From: Macrostomum hystrix
Lineage: Eukaryota; Platyhelminthes; Macrostomidae
Direction: 5' to 3'
Length of the DNA stretch: 64,000 nucleotides
Assembly: GCA_950097015.1 (NCBI GenBank)
Contig: CATNEN010000015.1
Coordinates: 417,001-481,000 of the forward strand
Both the position numbers and the translations under genes were made by a program. How positions within the stretch are numbered: position 1 is the stretch's first letter; each line of letters begins with the position of its first letter. Below, piece by piece: positions 26,301 through 35,146 of the stretch. The notes below the pieces were generated by a model, which was given only the letters and a program-made list of their open reading frames with translations, was not told where the DNA came from and did no database searches.

Positions 26301-28425
26301 ATTCGCTAGATTCTAATCCCATTCTCTGGATTCTGATCCCATTCTCTGGATTCAGATCCCATTCACTGGATTTTGATCCCATTCGCTAGATTCTGATCCC
26401 ATTCTCTAAATTCTGATCCAATTCTCTGGATTCTGATCCCATTCTCTGGATTCAGATCCCATTCACTGGATTCAGACCCCATTCGCTAGATTCTGATCCC
26501 ATTCTCTAGATTCTGATCCAATTCTCTGGATTCTGATCCCATTCTCTGGATTCTAATCCCAATCACAAGCCAGCCAGCAGTCACTGACTGAGGATCCGGG
26601 CTGTTGAAGACTCGCAGGCTGTCATGAACTCTGCTCTTCTCCGGAAGTCTCGCCTCGTGGTTGTATTGCATCGTCTGAAAATGGGATCATGGGATTTCGG
26701 AGATAAAAGCAATTATTGGAATCCCATTTTTATTGGTACGGGAAATCCTAACTTATTTTTGGAGCTTGCAGGAAATGTCACCGAAAGGTCGGGACTTCGA
26801 ATTCTAGCCTAAGGACAGCAGTTTGTGTACCTAATCAAGACAGTGAATCCCTTTCGCTTCAAATTGCCTAGCTGTAAAATTTGTATCCCGTTTTTTGGGC
26901 GGACGGAACCAGTCCGTGGACTGAACAGCGGTACGCAGATTTTAGAAGCACCGCGCGGTAGCTGCGTCTGGGTCACTGGCATCAAAGTTCATGCCAATTT
27001 CTATTTGATTTCAAGAATTTTGAGATTTTATAATTTCGTGTTTTGGATCACGGTGTAATTAGGGCCTCCACAGCAGGTGAACATGGTCTCACATGGGTGA
27101 CTAATTCGGGCCTCCACAACAGGTGAACATGGTCTCACATGGGTGACTAATTCGGGACTCCACAGCAGGTAAACATGGTCTCACATGGGTGACTAATTCG
27201 GGACTCCACAGCAGGTAAACATGGTCTCACATGGGTGACTCATTCGGGACTCCACAGCAGGTAAACATGGTCTCACATGGGTGACTCATTCGGGACTCCA
27301 CAGCAGGTAAACATGGTCTCACATGGGTGACTCATTCGGGACTCCACAACAGGTAAACATGGTCTCACATGGGTGACTAATTAGGGCCTCCACAGCAGGT
27401 GAACATGGTCTCACATGGGTGACTAATTCGGGCCTCCACAGCAGGTAAACATGGTCTCACATGGGTGACTCATTCGGGACTCCACAGCAGGTAAACATGG
27501 TCTCACATGGGTGACTCATTCGGGACTCCACAACAGGTAAACATGGTCTCACATGTGTGACTAATTCGGGCCTCCACAACAGGTAAACATGGTCTCACAT
27601 GGGTGACTAATTCGGGACTCCACAGCAGGTAAACATGGTCTCACATGGGTGACTCATTCGGGACTCCACAACAGGTAAACATGGTCTCACATGTGTGACA
27701 TTGCGGTGCATGTTTCTTCCAACCGTGCCTCGTCGAAACTTTGTGATCTCCACGTGTTGAGGACTCAGGGTTCGATTTCGGGTGCTGAGCTCGTGAGTCT
27801 CGTGGAACTCGTGCGCCGGGTCGTGGCCCAGCAGGGCGGTCAGCAGGCCCTTCTTCACGCTGGCCAGAAAGGCGGTTTCGTCCGGAGCGTACCGCACCAG
27901 GCTAAAGTGACCGTCCCTGTCCAGCTGGAAGGTGAACCATCGGTCCAGGCGGTGCCCCGACATGCCCGGGTCCGCGCTCAGGCCGTGGCTGTTCTGCACG
28001 CGCATCTTCGTCACCTCCAGCAGCAGCTGCTGGGAACCGTTGGAGTCCCGGCTCAGGTGCTGAATGGCGAACTGGAGGAGAGAGGTTTGAGTTAGATTAG
28101 GAGTGTGCTCAACTGTTATGGGAGTGTGCTCAAGTGTAACAGGAGTGTGCTCAACTGTAATCGAAGTGTGCTCAACTGTAACGGGAGTGTGCTCAACTGT
28201 AATGGGAGTGTGCTCAACTGTTAGGTCTAATCATTTGCTGCTCACCTGTCCAGTGACTAACATTTCGCCAATGTTGTCGGAACTTGTGCGACTCTCAAAG
28301 TTGTAGACGTAGCGGTTGCCCTCCTCGAATACGAAGGAGCAGCTGATGATATTCGGACCCTTGATCAGCAGCAGCAACAGCAGCAGCAGCAGCTGAGCTC
28401 CTTTGCCGCATCTGAGGGCGGCCAT
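1..28425 (-). CDS. Giant secreted LLTP-type protein with M23/LECT2-like domain and 21 Cys-rich repeats (5' complete, 3' runs off window)
   Basis: I do not recognise this as a named gene. Reading from ATG at 28425, I joined 43 exons with GT-AG borders. Codon phase matches at every junction, and the sum (16,299 nt) ends on a codon boundary at position 1, so at least 5,433 residues are encoded. Order of parts: signal peptide with a long Leu run (about residues 8-30); vitellogenin_N/MTP-like lipid transfer region (to about residue 800); helical linker (about 800-985); M23/LECT2-like domain (about 1000-1140); 21 Cys-rich repeats (1331 to the edge). N-glycosylation sequons are frequent, consistent with secretion. 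By family, LLTPs bind and carry lipid (vitellogenin, apolipophorin, apoB, MTP). The lipid role here is inferred from the N-terminus only. No von Willebrand D domain is seen inside the window. A split into two genes is possible but unlikely given the continuous phases. Confidence 0.82.
14850..15369 (+). mobile_element. Retroposon fragment (LINE 3' end or SINE) forming an intron
   Basis: This stretch of about 520 bp between exons 17 and 18 is flanked by perfect 15-bp direct repeats AAGACCTGGATGCCA (14835-14849 and 15370-15384). Its plus-strand 3' end carries a short A-rich repeat tail (AAGTAAAGTAAAG), typical of non-LTR retroposons. It has no recognisable protein. On the minus strand the duplicated target contains CAG|GTC, and the gene uses the right copy as splice donor and the left copy as acceptor. 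Splicing therefore restores the pre-insertion coding sequence exactly. Confidence 0.8.
15935..17165 (-). other. Exon 15: M23 / LECT2-like metallopeptidase-fold domain
   Basis: This is a single 1,231-nt exon (residues 921-1330). After an amphipathic helical stretch, a GCGSDG segment leads to HPGVD (His1021, Asp1025) and then to HIH (His1121, His1123). HxxxD plus HxH is the zinc-ligand pattern of M23 peptidases and of the secreted hepatokine/chemotactic factor LECT2, and the spacing of about 100 residues fits that family. Neighbouring matches to LECT2 include the Gly-rich GCG start and the VDL...V.P..G strand. Two small exons before it (17685-17472 and 17396-17251) supply the linker. The C-terminal part (about 1300-1328) has a SAP-like helix pair, LRNELIKKGF...LIDRM. 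Whether the domain is catalytic cannot be told; it may be a binding module, as LECT2 is thought to be. Confidence 0.75.
22441..26560. repeat. 4.1-kb minisatellite, 20-bp unit, about 206 copies, in LLTP intron 3
   Basis: The unit is ATTCTCTGGATTCTGATCCC with recurring variants (ATTCGCTAGA, ATTCACTGGA, GATCTC, TTCAGACCCC). Because 20 is not a multiple of 3 and units rarely make stops on the minus strand, long spurious reading frames appear; I do not count them as genes. A block at 23101 to about 24590 is repeated at 24901 to about 26390 with almost no differences, an offset of exactly 1,800 bp (90 units). Confidence 0.95.
26675..27059. other. Rest of LLTP intron 2, no gene seen
   Basis: Non-repetitive, A/T-leaning DNA lies between exon 3 and the 46-bp array. 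No conserved protein or RNA feature is visible. Confidence 0.6.
27060..27706. repeat. Minisatellite, 46-bp unit, about 14 copies, in LLTP intron 2
   Basis: The unit contains CATGGTCTCACATGGGTGAC and CTCCACAGCAGGT. Copies are nearly identical, with CAGCAGG/CAACAGG and GTAAAC/GTGAAC variants. The array begins about 34 bp beyond the exon-2 donor I chose. Each unit contains, on the minus strand, a CATGTGAGACC that looks like a splice donor, so the intron start carries many decoy donors. Confidence 0.92.
28098..28222. repeat. Short tandem array, 21-bp unit, about 6 copies, in LLTP intron 1
   Basis: Units share the core GGAGTGTGCTCAACTGT and differ at a few positions. The array fills most of the 174-bp first intron. 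Confidence 0.85.
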
Positions 28426-28473
28426 GATTGAATAGAAAATTTCAAGTTGTCTCACAGAATGCGACTTGGCCGC

Positions 28474-28483
28474 GATTTAAATA
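28474..28483 (-). promoter_or_regulatory. TATA-like box of the LLTP gene
   Basis: Minus-strand TATTTAAAT lies 49-58 bases upstream of the ATG at 28425, which would leave a 5' UTR of only about 25-35 nt. No clear initiator is visible. Assigned from position and sequence only. Confidence 0.45.
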
Positions 28484-28635
28484 GGATTGTCGCTGATCAA
28501 AGCAAGTTGCTCTCAGCTTTCAATTCAATTCAGTCGGACTGAATCAAATTAATTTTCTGCAGAAAATAACTGACGGACTATTGTCGGCGCCTTTATTTAA
28601 TCTGTTTGCCAACCAAAGCTCCAGAAAGATTAGCA

Positions 28636-29017
28636 TTATCTTATCAGAATTGAAGCCTCTGCAAAGCAATTCTCAGAAATGGCTTCTGTTCCACTGCGCC
28701 GAGAATTTATCTATTGAGGTAAATAAAATTTACTTTTTTAATTTACTGTGGCGCTGGCGGGCCAGATAATGGACTCTTGCCTATTGAAATCAGAAAAGTG
28801 CTTTGGTCCCCGGACAACGTCATCTGACTGTCTCGCTGGAAAGTTGGTCAGACATTTTCTAGCAGATAAAGTTTGTTCTTTTGCCCAAAGTATTTTATCA
28901 GTCTCCGATTAGGCAACATTCAGTTTTCTGAAAAGGTTTTTTCTGGGCTTACAAGAGCTCAGCGTCTTGTCTAACCTTATTATAAAAGTGCAACGCTGAG
29001 TCGGTAATTTTTTATCT
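28636..29017. promoter_or_regulatory. Cluster of WGATAA (GATA-factor-type) sites upstream of the LLTP gene
   Basis: WGATAA motifs occur at about 28636-28647 (a double site, minus-strand CTGATAAGATAA), 28764-28769, 28864-28869, 28895-28900 and 29012-29017, all within 600 bp of the LLTP start. GATA factors drive vitellogenin and other gut or yolk genes in nematodes and insects. Function here is inference, because such short motifs also occur by chance in A/T-rich DNA. Confidence 0.35.
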
Positions 29018-29237
29018 GCCTAACAACCAGCTACCAGGCCGAAAGTTGACAAGGTGGTGCAGCCTTGCCAGACACCATGCAGTTTGAGCGAGAGAAAAGC
29101 AAACGAAAATTTCAATCTTTCCGACGTTAGTTTTATCCGAGTTGTATCTGAGTTCGGTAAAGTTGCTCGCTTGGCTAGTAATATAAATAGGAAACCGAAA
29201 ATGAACATGGAGAATAAAACTATCTAAGTAACTAGTA

Positions 29238-29275
29238 GAACGACGCGTTTCGCACTTTGCGTGCATCTTCAGGTT
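29238..29275 (-). ncRNA. Hammerhead-ribozyme-like motif (type I, minimal stem III)
   Basis: The minus strand reads, in order: AAC (stem I, 5' side), CTGAAGA (the CUGANGA core), T, GCAC-loop GCAAA-GTGC (stem II), GAAA (core), CGCGTC (minimal stem III ending in the cleavage triplet GTC), then GTT (stem I, 3' side, pairing with AAC). This order is that of minimal hammerheads known from Penelope-like and other retroelements. Against it, one unpaired T sits between the core A and stem II, and stem I is only 3 bp. No reverse transcriptase is nearby. Called as a motif, not as a proven ribozyme. Confidence 0.4.
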
Positions 29276-29661
29276 TATTTGTCACGATTGAGAGAATACG
29301 AATGATGGGATATTTATGGTAGAATAAAACTTATTAGTGAGAAAAAATCAATAATTAGCTATGTACAGTAATTAGTCCGCAAGCCAAGGCAGTGTCTGGG
29401 GCGGGCAGTGTAATAGGCTGCAGCCAGCTGTACAGAGTGTGCAACCAGTGTACCCTCTCAAAAAAGACAGAGAACGTGACCTGCGCCACTATATTGAAGT
29501 TGGGTGTTGAGGCTCGGGGTCTGGGCTTTAATGTTCAGAGCTTTGGCAGAGCTTCGAGAATCTCGAAGTAAACTTATGGCAGGCAAACGAATGCAAGATA
29601 GACACATTTAGCCGTAGCAATATGTAATATATAATCAATATCTAACTTGGCCAGCGTTTCT

Positions 29662-30436
29662 GGGGGAGGTTTCTCGAAACCAACTTAGGAAAGACCATAG
29701 ACGTAAGTTGCCTAAACCAGACTTAAGGTTTTCTGGAAACGAGCGCAAAATCCCGTCTCTTAGGATCCATCTTATATTTACTAGGTCGTATGTTTGCGAA
29801 GAAAGTCGTTTCTCGATCGCTTCTTAAGTCTATGGCCCATCCTACGGTTGATCCTAAGTCTAAGAGTGGTCGGTACCGCTCGTAAGCTGTCTTTTCTTTG
29901 CAAGCAAGGCTTGATATTGTTATTTTCTTCTGATTTGTTTGTATGCGCTTTCTGCTTTCTGTTTTCAAAGTTTAGCCAAATGGCGTCTGCTTCCGTTAAC
30001 GAGCTCCAAATTTCTCAACTGCTGAAAAGGAGGAACTGTTAGATGGCGTCAACAAGTATTTGAGCGTCATCAATTCGAAGGATCAAAAAGCCGAAATACA
30101 GAAACAAAAAAATCATGCTGGGACGCCATTGCGGAGCGCGTGAATGCCATCGGAGGGAACAGGCGGACCGGGGACGAATGTAGAAAGAAATGGTGCGACC
30201 TTAAGTCTGATGTCAAGACGAAATCTATCAGGGTATCTTTGACATGGAAGCCAAGCCACGATTTCAGCCATAGACAGTTCTTTTCGCTTCTGCTCAACTT
30301 ACGCACAGCCTAAGTTGCGCAAAAGAAAAGATGGCTTTGGGAAATGTTCTTACGAACACACTTAGGGTCTGCGCAAATTCCGGACTTACGGGGGATCTTA
30401 CCATAGATCTTATGACACTTTCGAGAAACCACCCCC
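29662..30436 (+). mobile_element. Decayed TIR DNA element with Myb/SANT-like remnant
   Basis: The ends carry imperfect inverted repeats: GGGGGAGGTTTCTCGAAA at 29662-29679 and its reverse complement with one mismatch at 30419-30436. Inside (plus strand, about 29980-30260) lies a broken gene starting MASASVNELQIS. It later shows WDAIAERVNAIGG...RRTGDECRKKWCDLKSDVK, the pattern of the Myb/SANT-like DNA-binding domain (MSANTD/NAIF1 type) found in Harbinger-type transposon accessory proteins and host proteins derived from them. At least two frameshifts, one near a run of seven A at about 30104, break it. No clear target duplication is seen, so the superfamily is uncertain. Confidence 0.6.
29980..30260 (+). 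pseudogene. Broken Myb/SANT-like DNA-binding protein remnant
   Basis: An ATG at about 29980 opens a frame that stops at 30042. The similarity continues in a second frame (EELLDGVNKYLSVINSKD) and then a third (CWDAIAERVNAIGGNRR, ECRKKWCDLKSDVKTK). The W...V..GG...R....C/V.KKW.DLKS pattern marks the MSANTD family. No transposase is found alongside. It lies inside the inverted-repeat element, so it is most likely a dead transposon gene. Confidence 0.6.
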
Positions 30437-30539
30437 TGACCATGATCGGCAGGAAAGGCTCTGCTTCACTGAAACTTTTATCGCCCATAGACAGCACGAA
30501 ATTTTCTCGGCAGATAGGGCTTTTAATGTATGGTCAGCA

Positions 30540-30642
30540 GAGCTACTTAAACTACTACTTAAACTACAAGGACTACTTAAACTACAGGGACTACTTAAAC
30601 TACAGGGACTACTTAAACTACAGGGACTACTTAAACTACAAG
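30540..30642. repeat. Left arm of the 18-bp array (about 5-6 units), split off by the retrotransposon
   Basis: Units of GGACTACTTAAACTACAG run up to ACAAG at 30638-30642, which is the retrotransposon target site. The array resumes at 35147. Confidence 0.92.
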
Positions 30643-30893
30643 TGTGGAGTCGGACTCCAAATAAGAAAGCTGAACAGTGTGTGTCCGTGAGAAGCCTCGT
30701 AGTGGCTAAGCTTCGCTTGCCGTGATTCACCGCGGCCATGCGGCCACTATATTTACCTTGCTCCCGGGAGGGGAGACTTCCCAACATGCCTCCGCCTGTT
30801 TGGGGGTGGGGAGAGAAAGATAGCGTACTGTACTCTGGGTACGGGCAGACAAGGGTTCGGAGCGCACACAAAGAGTTCGAAGCAAACACTACA
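30643..30893 (-). repeat. 3' LTR
   Basis: 251 bp, TG...CA, same as the other LTR. The minus strand contains a TATA-like TAAATATAG about two-thirds along. Confidence 0.93.
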
Positions 30894-30927
30894 GTTTTTC
30901 CCCTCCCGCAAGAATGGCCGCAGTTTT

Positions 30928-33900
30928 TTAGTTCATTCTCGGAGTCCCCAGCTCAGTGTACAGCAACCGGTCCGGCTCTTGCCGCGTCCGCAGTGACTGA
31001 CGCGCCGGCAGCAACCCGCCGGCCTCCGCACCACTGTCGGCGGCCTCCATTTCGCCGGTTCTGTCAGCTGTCACATCGGCGTCGCCTGCAGGCTGCTCCT
31101 GTGGAATTCGCGGCCGCAGCTGATCGGCGTGCCGCCGCGCGATGACGCCGTCGTTGGTCTCCACTCGGTAGCTGAGCGGCCCGGTCTGCTCTGCAACCCG
31201 GCCCTCCGCCCACCGTTCGGCGCCGCGGCGGTAGTCTAGGGCCCACACCTGGTCCGGTAGGTAGTCGGCGTGGCGAGCTGTGCGGTCGTGGAGCTGCTTC
31301 TGCGTGGCCTGGGCCCGCAGCACTCGGTCTCGAGTCGATGGCCGCATCAGGTCCATGCGGGTGCGCAGACCGCGGCCGAGCAGGAGCTGTGCCGGGGCCC
31401 GGCCAGTGGTCGGGTGTTCCGTAGCGCGGTAGCCGAGCAGCCAGTTCTGCAGCCGTCTGTCGGCATCCCCCGCGTCCTCCCGGCTGGACTTCATGGCCCG
31501 CTTGAAGCTGCCTACCAGGCGCTCCACCAAGCCGTTGGTCTTCGGGTGGTACGGGCTGCTGCGGATATGCTGGATGCCGTTGCTCTTGCAGAAGTCGTGG
31601 AACTCCGCACTAGCAAATGCCGGTCCGTTGTCGGACACGATCTGGCGTGGCAGCCCCCACTGCGCAAACAGTCGCCGAAGCCGCTTGACGACTTCGGCGC
31701 TCGTCTGGCCACCGACTCGCTCCACGTGCGGCCACTTGGAATGCGCGTCCACCACCAGGAGGTAAATCTGGCCTTCCATGGGACCCGCGAAATCCACGTG
31801 GATCCGCTCCCACGGCTGGTCCGGCCAGATCCAGGGGTGTACGAGCGTAGCGGCGCTTTCATCTCCGGTCGCGTCTGCTGGCACTGGCTGCAGGCGCTGG
31901 CCGTCCGCTCGATGTCCTGGTCCAGGCCGGGCCACCACACGAAGCTGCGCGCCACCGACTTCATTCTGACGACTCCAGTGTGATCGGTGTGCAACTCCTG
32001 CAGCACTCGAGGCCGCAGGGCTGCGGGGATGACAACCCGCGAACCCCACAGCAGGCAGCCGTCCTCCAGGCTGAGCTCGTGCCGCCGTCGGTGGTACGGC
32101 TCCTGGGAGGCGCGCCAGGTGCCCGGCCAGCCATCCTGTGTGAACCGCCGAACCTCCTGAAGGTCGACGTCGCGGCGGCTGGCTCTGGCGATGTCCCTGG
32201 CCAGCAGCGGCCAGTCCTCGCTACCTGGCCGCTCTTCGTCGGTCCAGCACACGCCGCTTGGGTCCGCTGACTCCGCCTTGATCGCTAGGGGTAGCCTCGA
32301 CAGAAAGTCCGCGTTGCCGTGCTGGCTTGTGTTCCTGTAGCTGATGTCGTAGTCGTAAGCGGCCAGGGTGAGTGCCCACCGCTGCAGGCGCGCTGCCGCC
32401 GTCGCCGAGACGCCGGTTTTTGGGCCGAAGATGCTCGTCAGAGGCTGGTGGTCGGTGATGATAGTGATCTTCTGGCCGTAAATGTAATTGTGAAATTTCT
32501 TGACGCCGAAGATGATCGCCAGCGCCTCCTTCTCGATCTGGGCGTAGTTCTTCTCCGCAGCATTCAGGCTCCTGGAGGCGAAGGCGATCGGTTTCTCAGT
32601 TCCGTCGGGCGCCACGTGGGAGATAACGGCTCCGATGCCAACAGAGGAGGCGTCCGCGGCCAGCACCAGCGGCCAGTCGGGGTTGTAGCAGGTCAGAACG
32701 GTGTCCGACGAGAGGGCCTCTTTCAGTGCCTCCCAGGCTGACTGCTGGCGCGCGGTCCAGTCCCACGCGGTGTCCTTTCGGAGGAGTTCGTACAGCGGGG
32801 CCGCTTTCGTAGAGAAGTTGGCGACGTGCTTGGCGTAATAGTTGGCCAGGCCGAGGAACGACCGCAGCTCGGACACGGTGGCTGGCTTAGGGCTGGCCCT
32901 GATGGCCTCGACCTTCTTGGGGCTCTTCCGGACCCCCTCACCGCTAATGAGTGAGCCAAGGTACTCCACCTCGCTCTCGAAGAACCGGCACTTCTCCACT
33001 TTGAGTCGGAGGCCCGCGCTGCGCAGGCGGCTCAGCACCTCCCGCAGGTTGTTGAGGTGATCGGCCGTGCCCTTGCCGGCCACCAGGATGTCGTCGATCC
33101 TGCAACACGTCGAGCTGGTGCCCTGCAGCACGGATTCCATGATCTGCTGGCAGAGCGCTGGCGCTGAGCTGACCCCGTACGGCAGTCGCTTGAACCGGAA
33201 CAAGCCCTTGTGGGTGTTGATGGTGGTCAGGTCCTGGCTGGCCTGGTCCAGCGGAAACTGCAGGTAGCACTCAGACAGGTCCAGCTTGGAGAAGATCCTG
33301 CCGCCGCCGACCGCGTCGTAGAGTTCTTCTGGCGTCGGCATTGGGTAGTGGTCGGTCTTCAGCTGTGGGTTCAGCGTGACCTTGTAGTCACCGCACAGCC
33401 TAAGGGCCCCGTTTGGCTTGCTGACGGGCACCACCGGTGTCGCCCAGTCGCTGTGCAGCACCGGCTCGACAACCCCCGCCTCCTGAATCCGTTGCAGCTC
33501 TGCCTCGATCTTGGACTTCAGAGCGTACGGGACAGGCCGGGCCTTGCAGAACCTCGGCTGAGCGTCCTCCTGCAGCCGTAGCTTCACGCTGTGCCGTGTG
33601 AAGCTACCCAAGCCCGGCTGGAACACATCTGCGAACTCCTGCAGCAGGCCGTCCAGTTCTGGCGGCGTGGCGGGGCTGGAGGTCGTGGCCGGCACCGTTG
33701 GGCTGCTGATCGCGAAAATCTCCTTCCAGTCCAGCCGGATGCCCCTGAGCCAGTTCCGGCCCATCAGTGGGCTCGCCTTCTCCAGGCTGGTGACGATCAG
33801 GGGCAGCTGGCAGGCCTGGCTGCCGTACTCCACCACCACCTCCGCCGAGCCCATGACAGGAATGCTCTCGCCTGTCCAGGTGCGCAGCTTCACCTCCGTC

Positions 33901-34883
33901 TTCTGCAGCTTCGGCCGGCCCAGCTGCTCCCAGTGCCGCTTGGACACGAGGCTGACGCAGGCTCCGGTGTCCACCTGCATTTTTAGTGGCCGTCCATTGA
34001 TGTTCAGCTGGACGCTGATGTGGCTCTCCTCACTGCTGCGGACCTGGGAGACCCACGTCACCTCGAAGTCCTCGCTGTCGCTGCTGCTGTGCACCTCGCT
34101 CCCACCTCTGTTGACAGCCCGGATGGACTTCCGGCTCTTGGAGCCGCTGAATTTCGAGCCACCCCTCTGACTGCTCGAAGCTGCCCCGGCGCTGGCCTTC
34201 TGGCTGGACAGACAGACGGCCTTCAGGTGTCCCAGCTTGCCGCAGGCGTGGCACTTGGTGTTCCTGTGCGGGCACTCGGAGGATAGGTGCTGCCTGGAGC
34301 CGCAGCGCATGCAGGGCCGCCGCGGTGGCGGGGCCTCTCCTACCTGGTTGACCTCCGGCCTGGCCCGCCAGCTGTTGGCCTCCGCCTCTGCCATCTCTGC
34401 CGCCTGAGCGATCTCCTTCGCCTTGTCGAGCGTCAGAGTGCTGACGGTCAGCAGCCGCTTCTGCACTTGCGGCTCCCGGAGTCCGCAGACGAAGCAGTCG
34501 CGCAGGGCATCCTCCAGGAAGGTGGCGAAGTCGCAGGTCTCCGCCAGGTTCCTGAGGGCGGCCAGGAACTGAGCTGCGGACTCTCCGTCCCTCTGGGTCC
34601 GCTTGTAGAAGCGAAACCGCTCGGCGATGACCGGCTTCTTTGGCTGGAAGTGCTCCTTGAGTCGCTTGACCAGCTCCTCGTAGTCCAGGTCCGTAGGCTT
34701 TGCAGGCGAGCACAGATTCCGGAGAATGGCGTAGCATTGGCGGCCGATCAGAGTGAGAAAAACAGCCTTCTTCTGGTCCTCCCCCTTGATCCTGTTGGCG
34801 GTCATGTACAGGGCGACGCGCTCCTCGTAGGCGCACCAGTCTTTTCCCTCCTCGAAAGGCTCGACTGTGCCGATGCTAGACAT
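30928..34883 (-). pseudogene. Gag-Pol polyprotein of the Ty3-type element, with one frameshift in integrase
   Basis: The likely start is the ATG at 34883, inside the primer-binding region. In order: a Gag-like retrotransposon domain; two zinc knuckles (CMRCGSRQHLSSEC and CHACGKLGHLKAVC, about 34320-34215); protease with DTGA (about 33975); reverse transcriptase with FSKLDLSECYLQ; RNase H beginning VLAADASSVGIGAV; integrase zinc finger H-H-C-C (LHTDHTG ... CSQCQQ). Around 31825-31865 the reading passes to the -1 frame, where the integrase core continues (HVDFAG, VSDNGP, TNGLVER giving the D, D and E residues) and stops at 30928. The RT active-site box reads R-I-D-D in place of the usual aromatic-x-D-D. 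The frameshift plus that change suggest this copy is inactive, or there are sequencing errors. Confidence 0.88.
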
Positions 34884-34895
34884 CCTCGTCGCCAC

Positions 34896-35146
34896 TGTGG
34901 AGTCGGACTCCAAATAAGAAAGCTGAACAGTGTGTGTCCGTGAGAAGCCTCGTAGTGGCTAAGCTTCGCTTGCCGTGATTCACCGCGGCCATGCGGCCAC
35001 TATATTTACCTTGCTCCCGGGAGGGGAGACTTCCCAACATGCCTCCGCCTGTTTGGGGGTGGGGAGAGAAAGATAGCGTACTGTACTCTGGGTACGGGCA
35101 GACAAGGGTTCGGAGCGCACACAAAGAGTTCGAAGCAAACACTACA
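34896..35146 (-). repeat. 5' LTR
   Basis: 251 bp, same as the 3' LTR. It is followed on the element's coding strand by one base and then the primer-binding site. Confidence 0.93.

Larger units (their letters stand above)
17942..28425 (-). other. Exons 1-12: vitellogenin_N / MTP-like lipid transfer module
   Basis: Exons (high to low): 28425-28246, 28071-27740, 26674-26585, 22313-22127, 21517-21424, 21350-21236, 20832-20655, 20579-20384, 20158-19947, 19074-18941, 18697-18507, 18432-17942. Exon 1 shows the typical LLTP start after the signal peptide (F..GN.YVYNFES). Exon 2 has the beta-barrel pattern ending in a KKGLLTALL stretch, as in MTP. Exons 3-4 give the conserved pair of cysteines followed by T.FSLYKI. 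Exons 5-10 are amphipathic helices of the LLTP helical domain, ending in EEHVRKEAAHVYES. Exons 11-12 resemble the start of the following beta-sheet region. The least certain junction is exon 2/3: I chose donor AAA|GTTTCG because it restores phase and the Cys pair; the stronger-looking GTGAGA at 27690 breaks phase at exon 4. Confidence 0.78.
28486..29640. other. Intergenic region upstream of the LLTP gene
   Basis: No coding region is recognised. It holds the GATA-type sites and the hammerhead-like motif listed separately. A plus-strand TATAAAAG at 28981-28988 has no gene behind it that I can find. AATAAA-type strings near 29320 could be part of an old mobile-element end. Confidence 0.55.
30643..35146 (-). 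mobile_element. Ty3-type LTR retrotransposon, 4,504 bp, identical LTRs
   Basis: Two 251-bp direct LTRs (30643-30893 and 34896-35146) read the same base for base where I compared them. They start TG and end CA and are flanked by the 5-bp target duplication ACAAG (30638-30642 and 35147-35151). Transcription is on the minus strand. A primer-binding site TGGCGACGAGGATG (34881-34894) follows the 5' LTR, and a polypurine tract GCGGGAGGGGAAAAAC (30894-30909) precedes the 3' LTR. Gene order Gag-PR-RT-RNaseH-IN identifies Ty3/gypsy (Metaviridae-type). The paired zinc knuckles and RT style suggest the Mag/C-clade, with lower confidence. Insertion into the 18-bp array was recent. Confidence 0.95.

Noticed and set aside
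22439-26382. Many minus-strand frames rich in ESREWDQNPENGIRIQ
   Set aside because: 20-bp array in an LLTP intron. All frames are open and the pattern is fully explained by the unit.
27691-27739. Extending LLTP exon 2 to the GTGAGA donor at 27690
   Set aside because: It gives phase 0, so exon 3 must be read in another frame that loses the conserved Cys pair and cannot join exon 4 in phase.
31270-34943. Plus-strand frames of 60-237 codons across the retrotransposon
   Set aside because: Antisense shadows of the GC-rich Gag-Pol frame.
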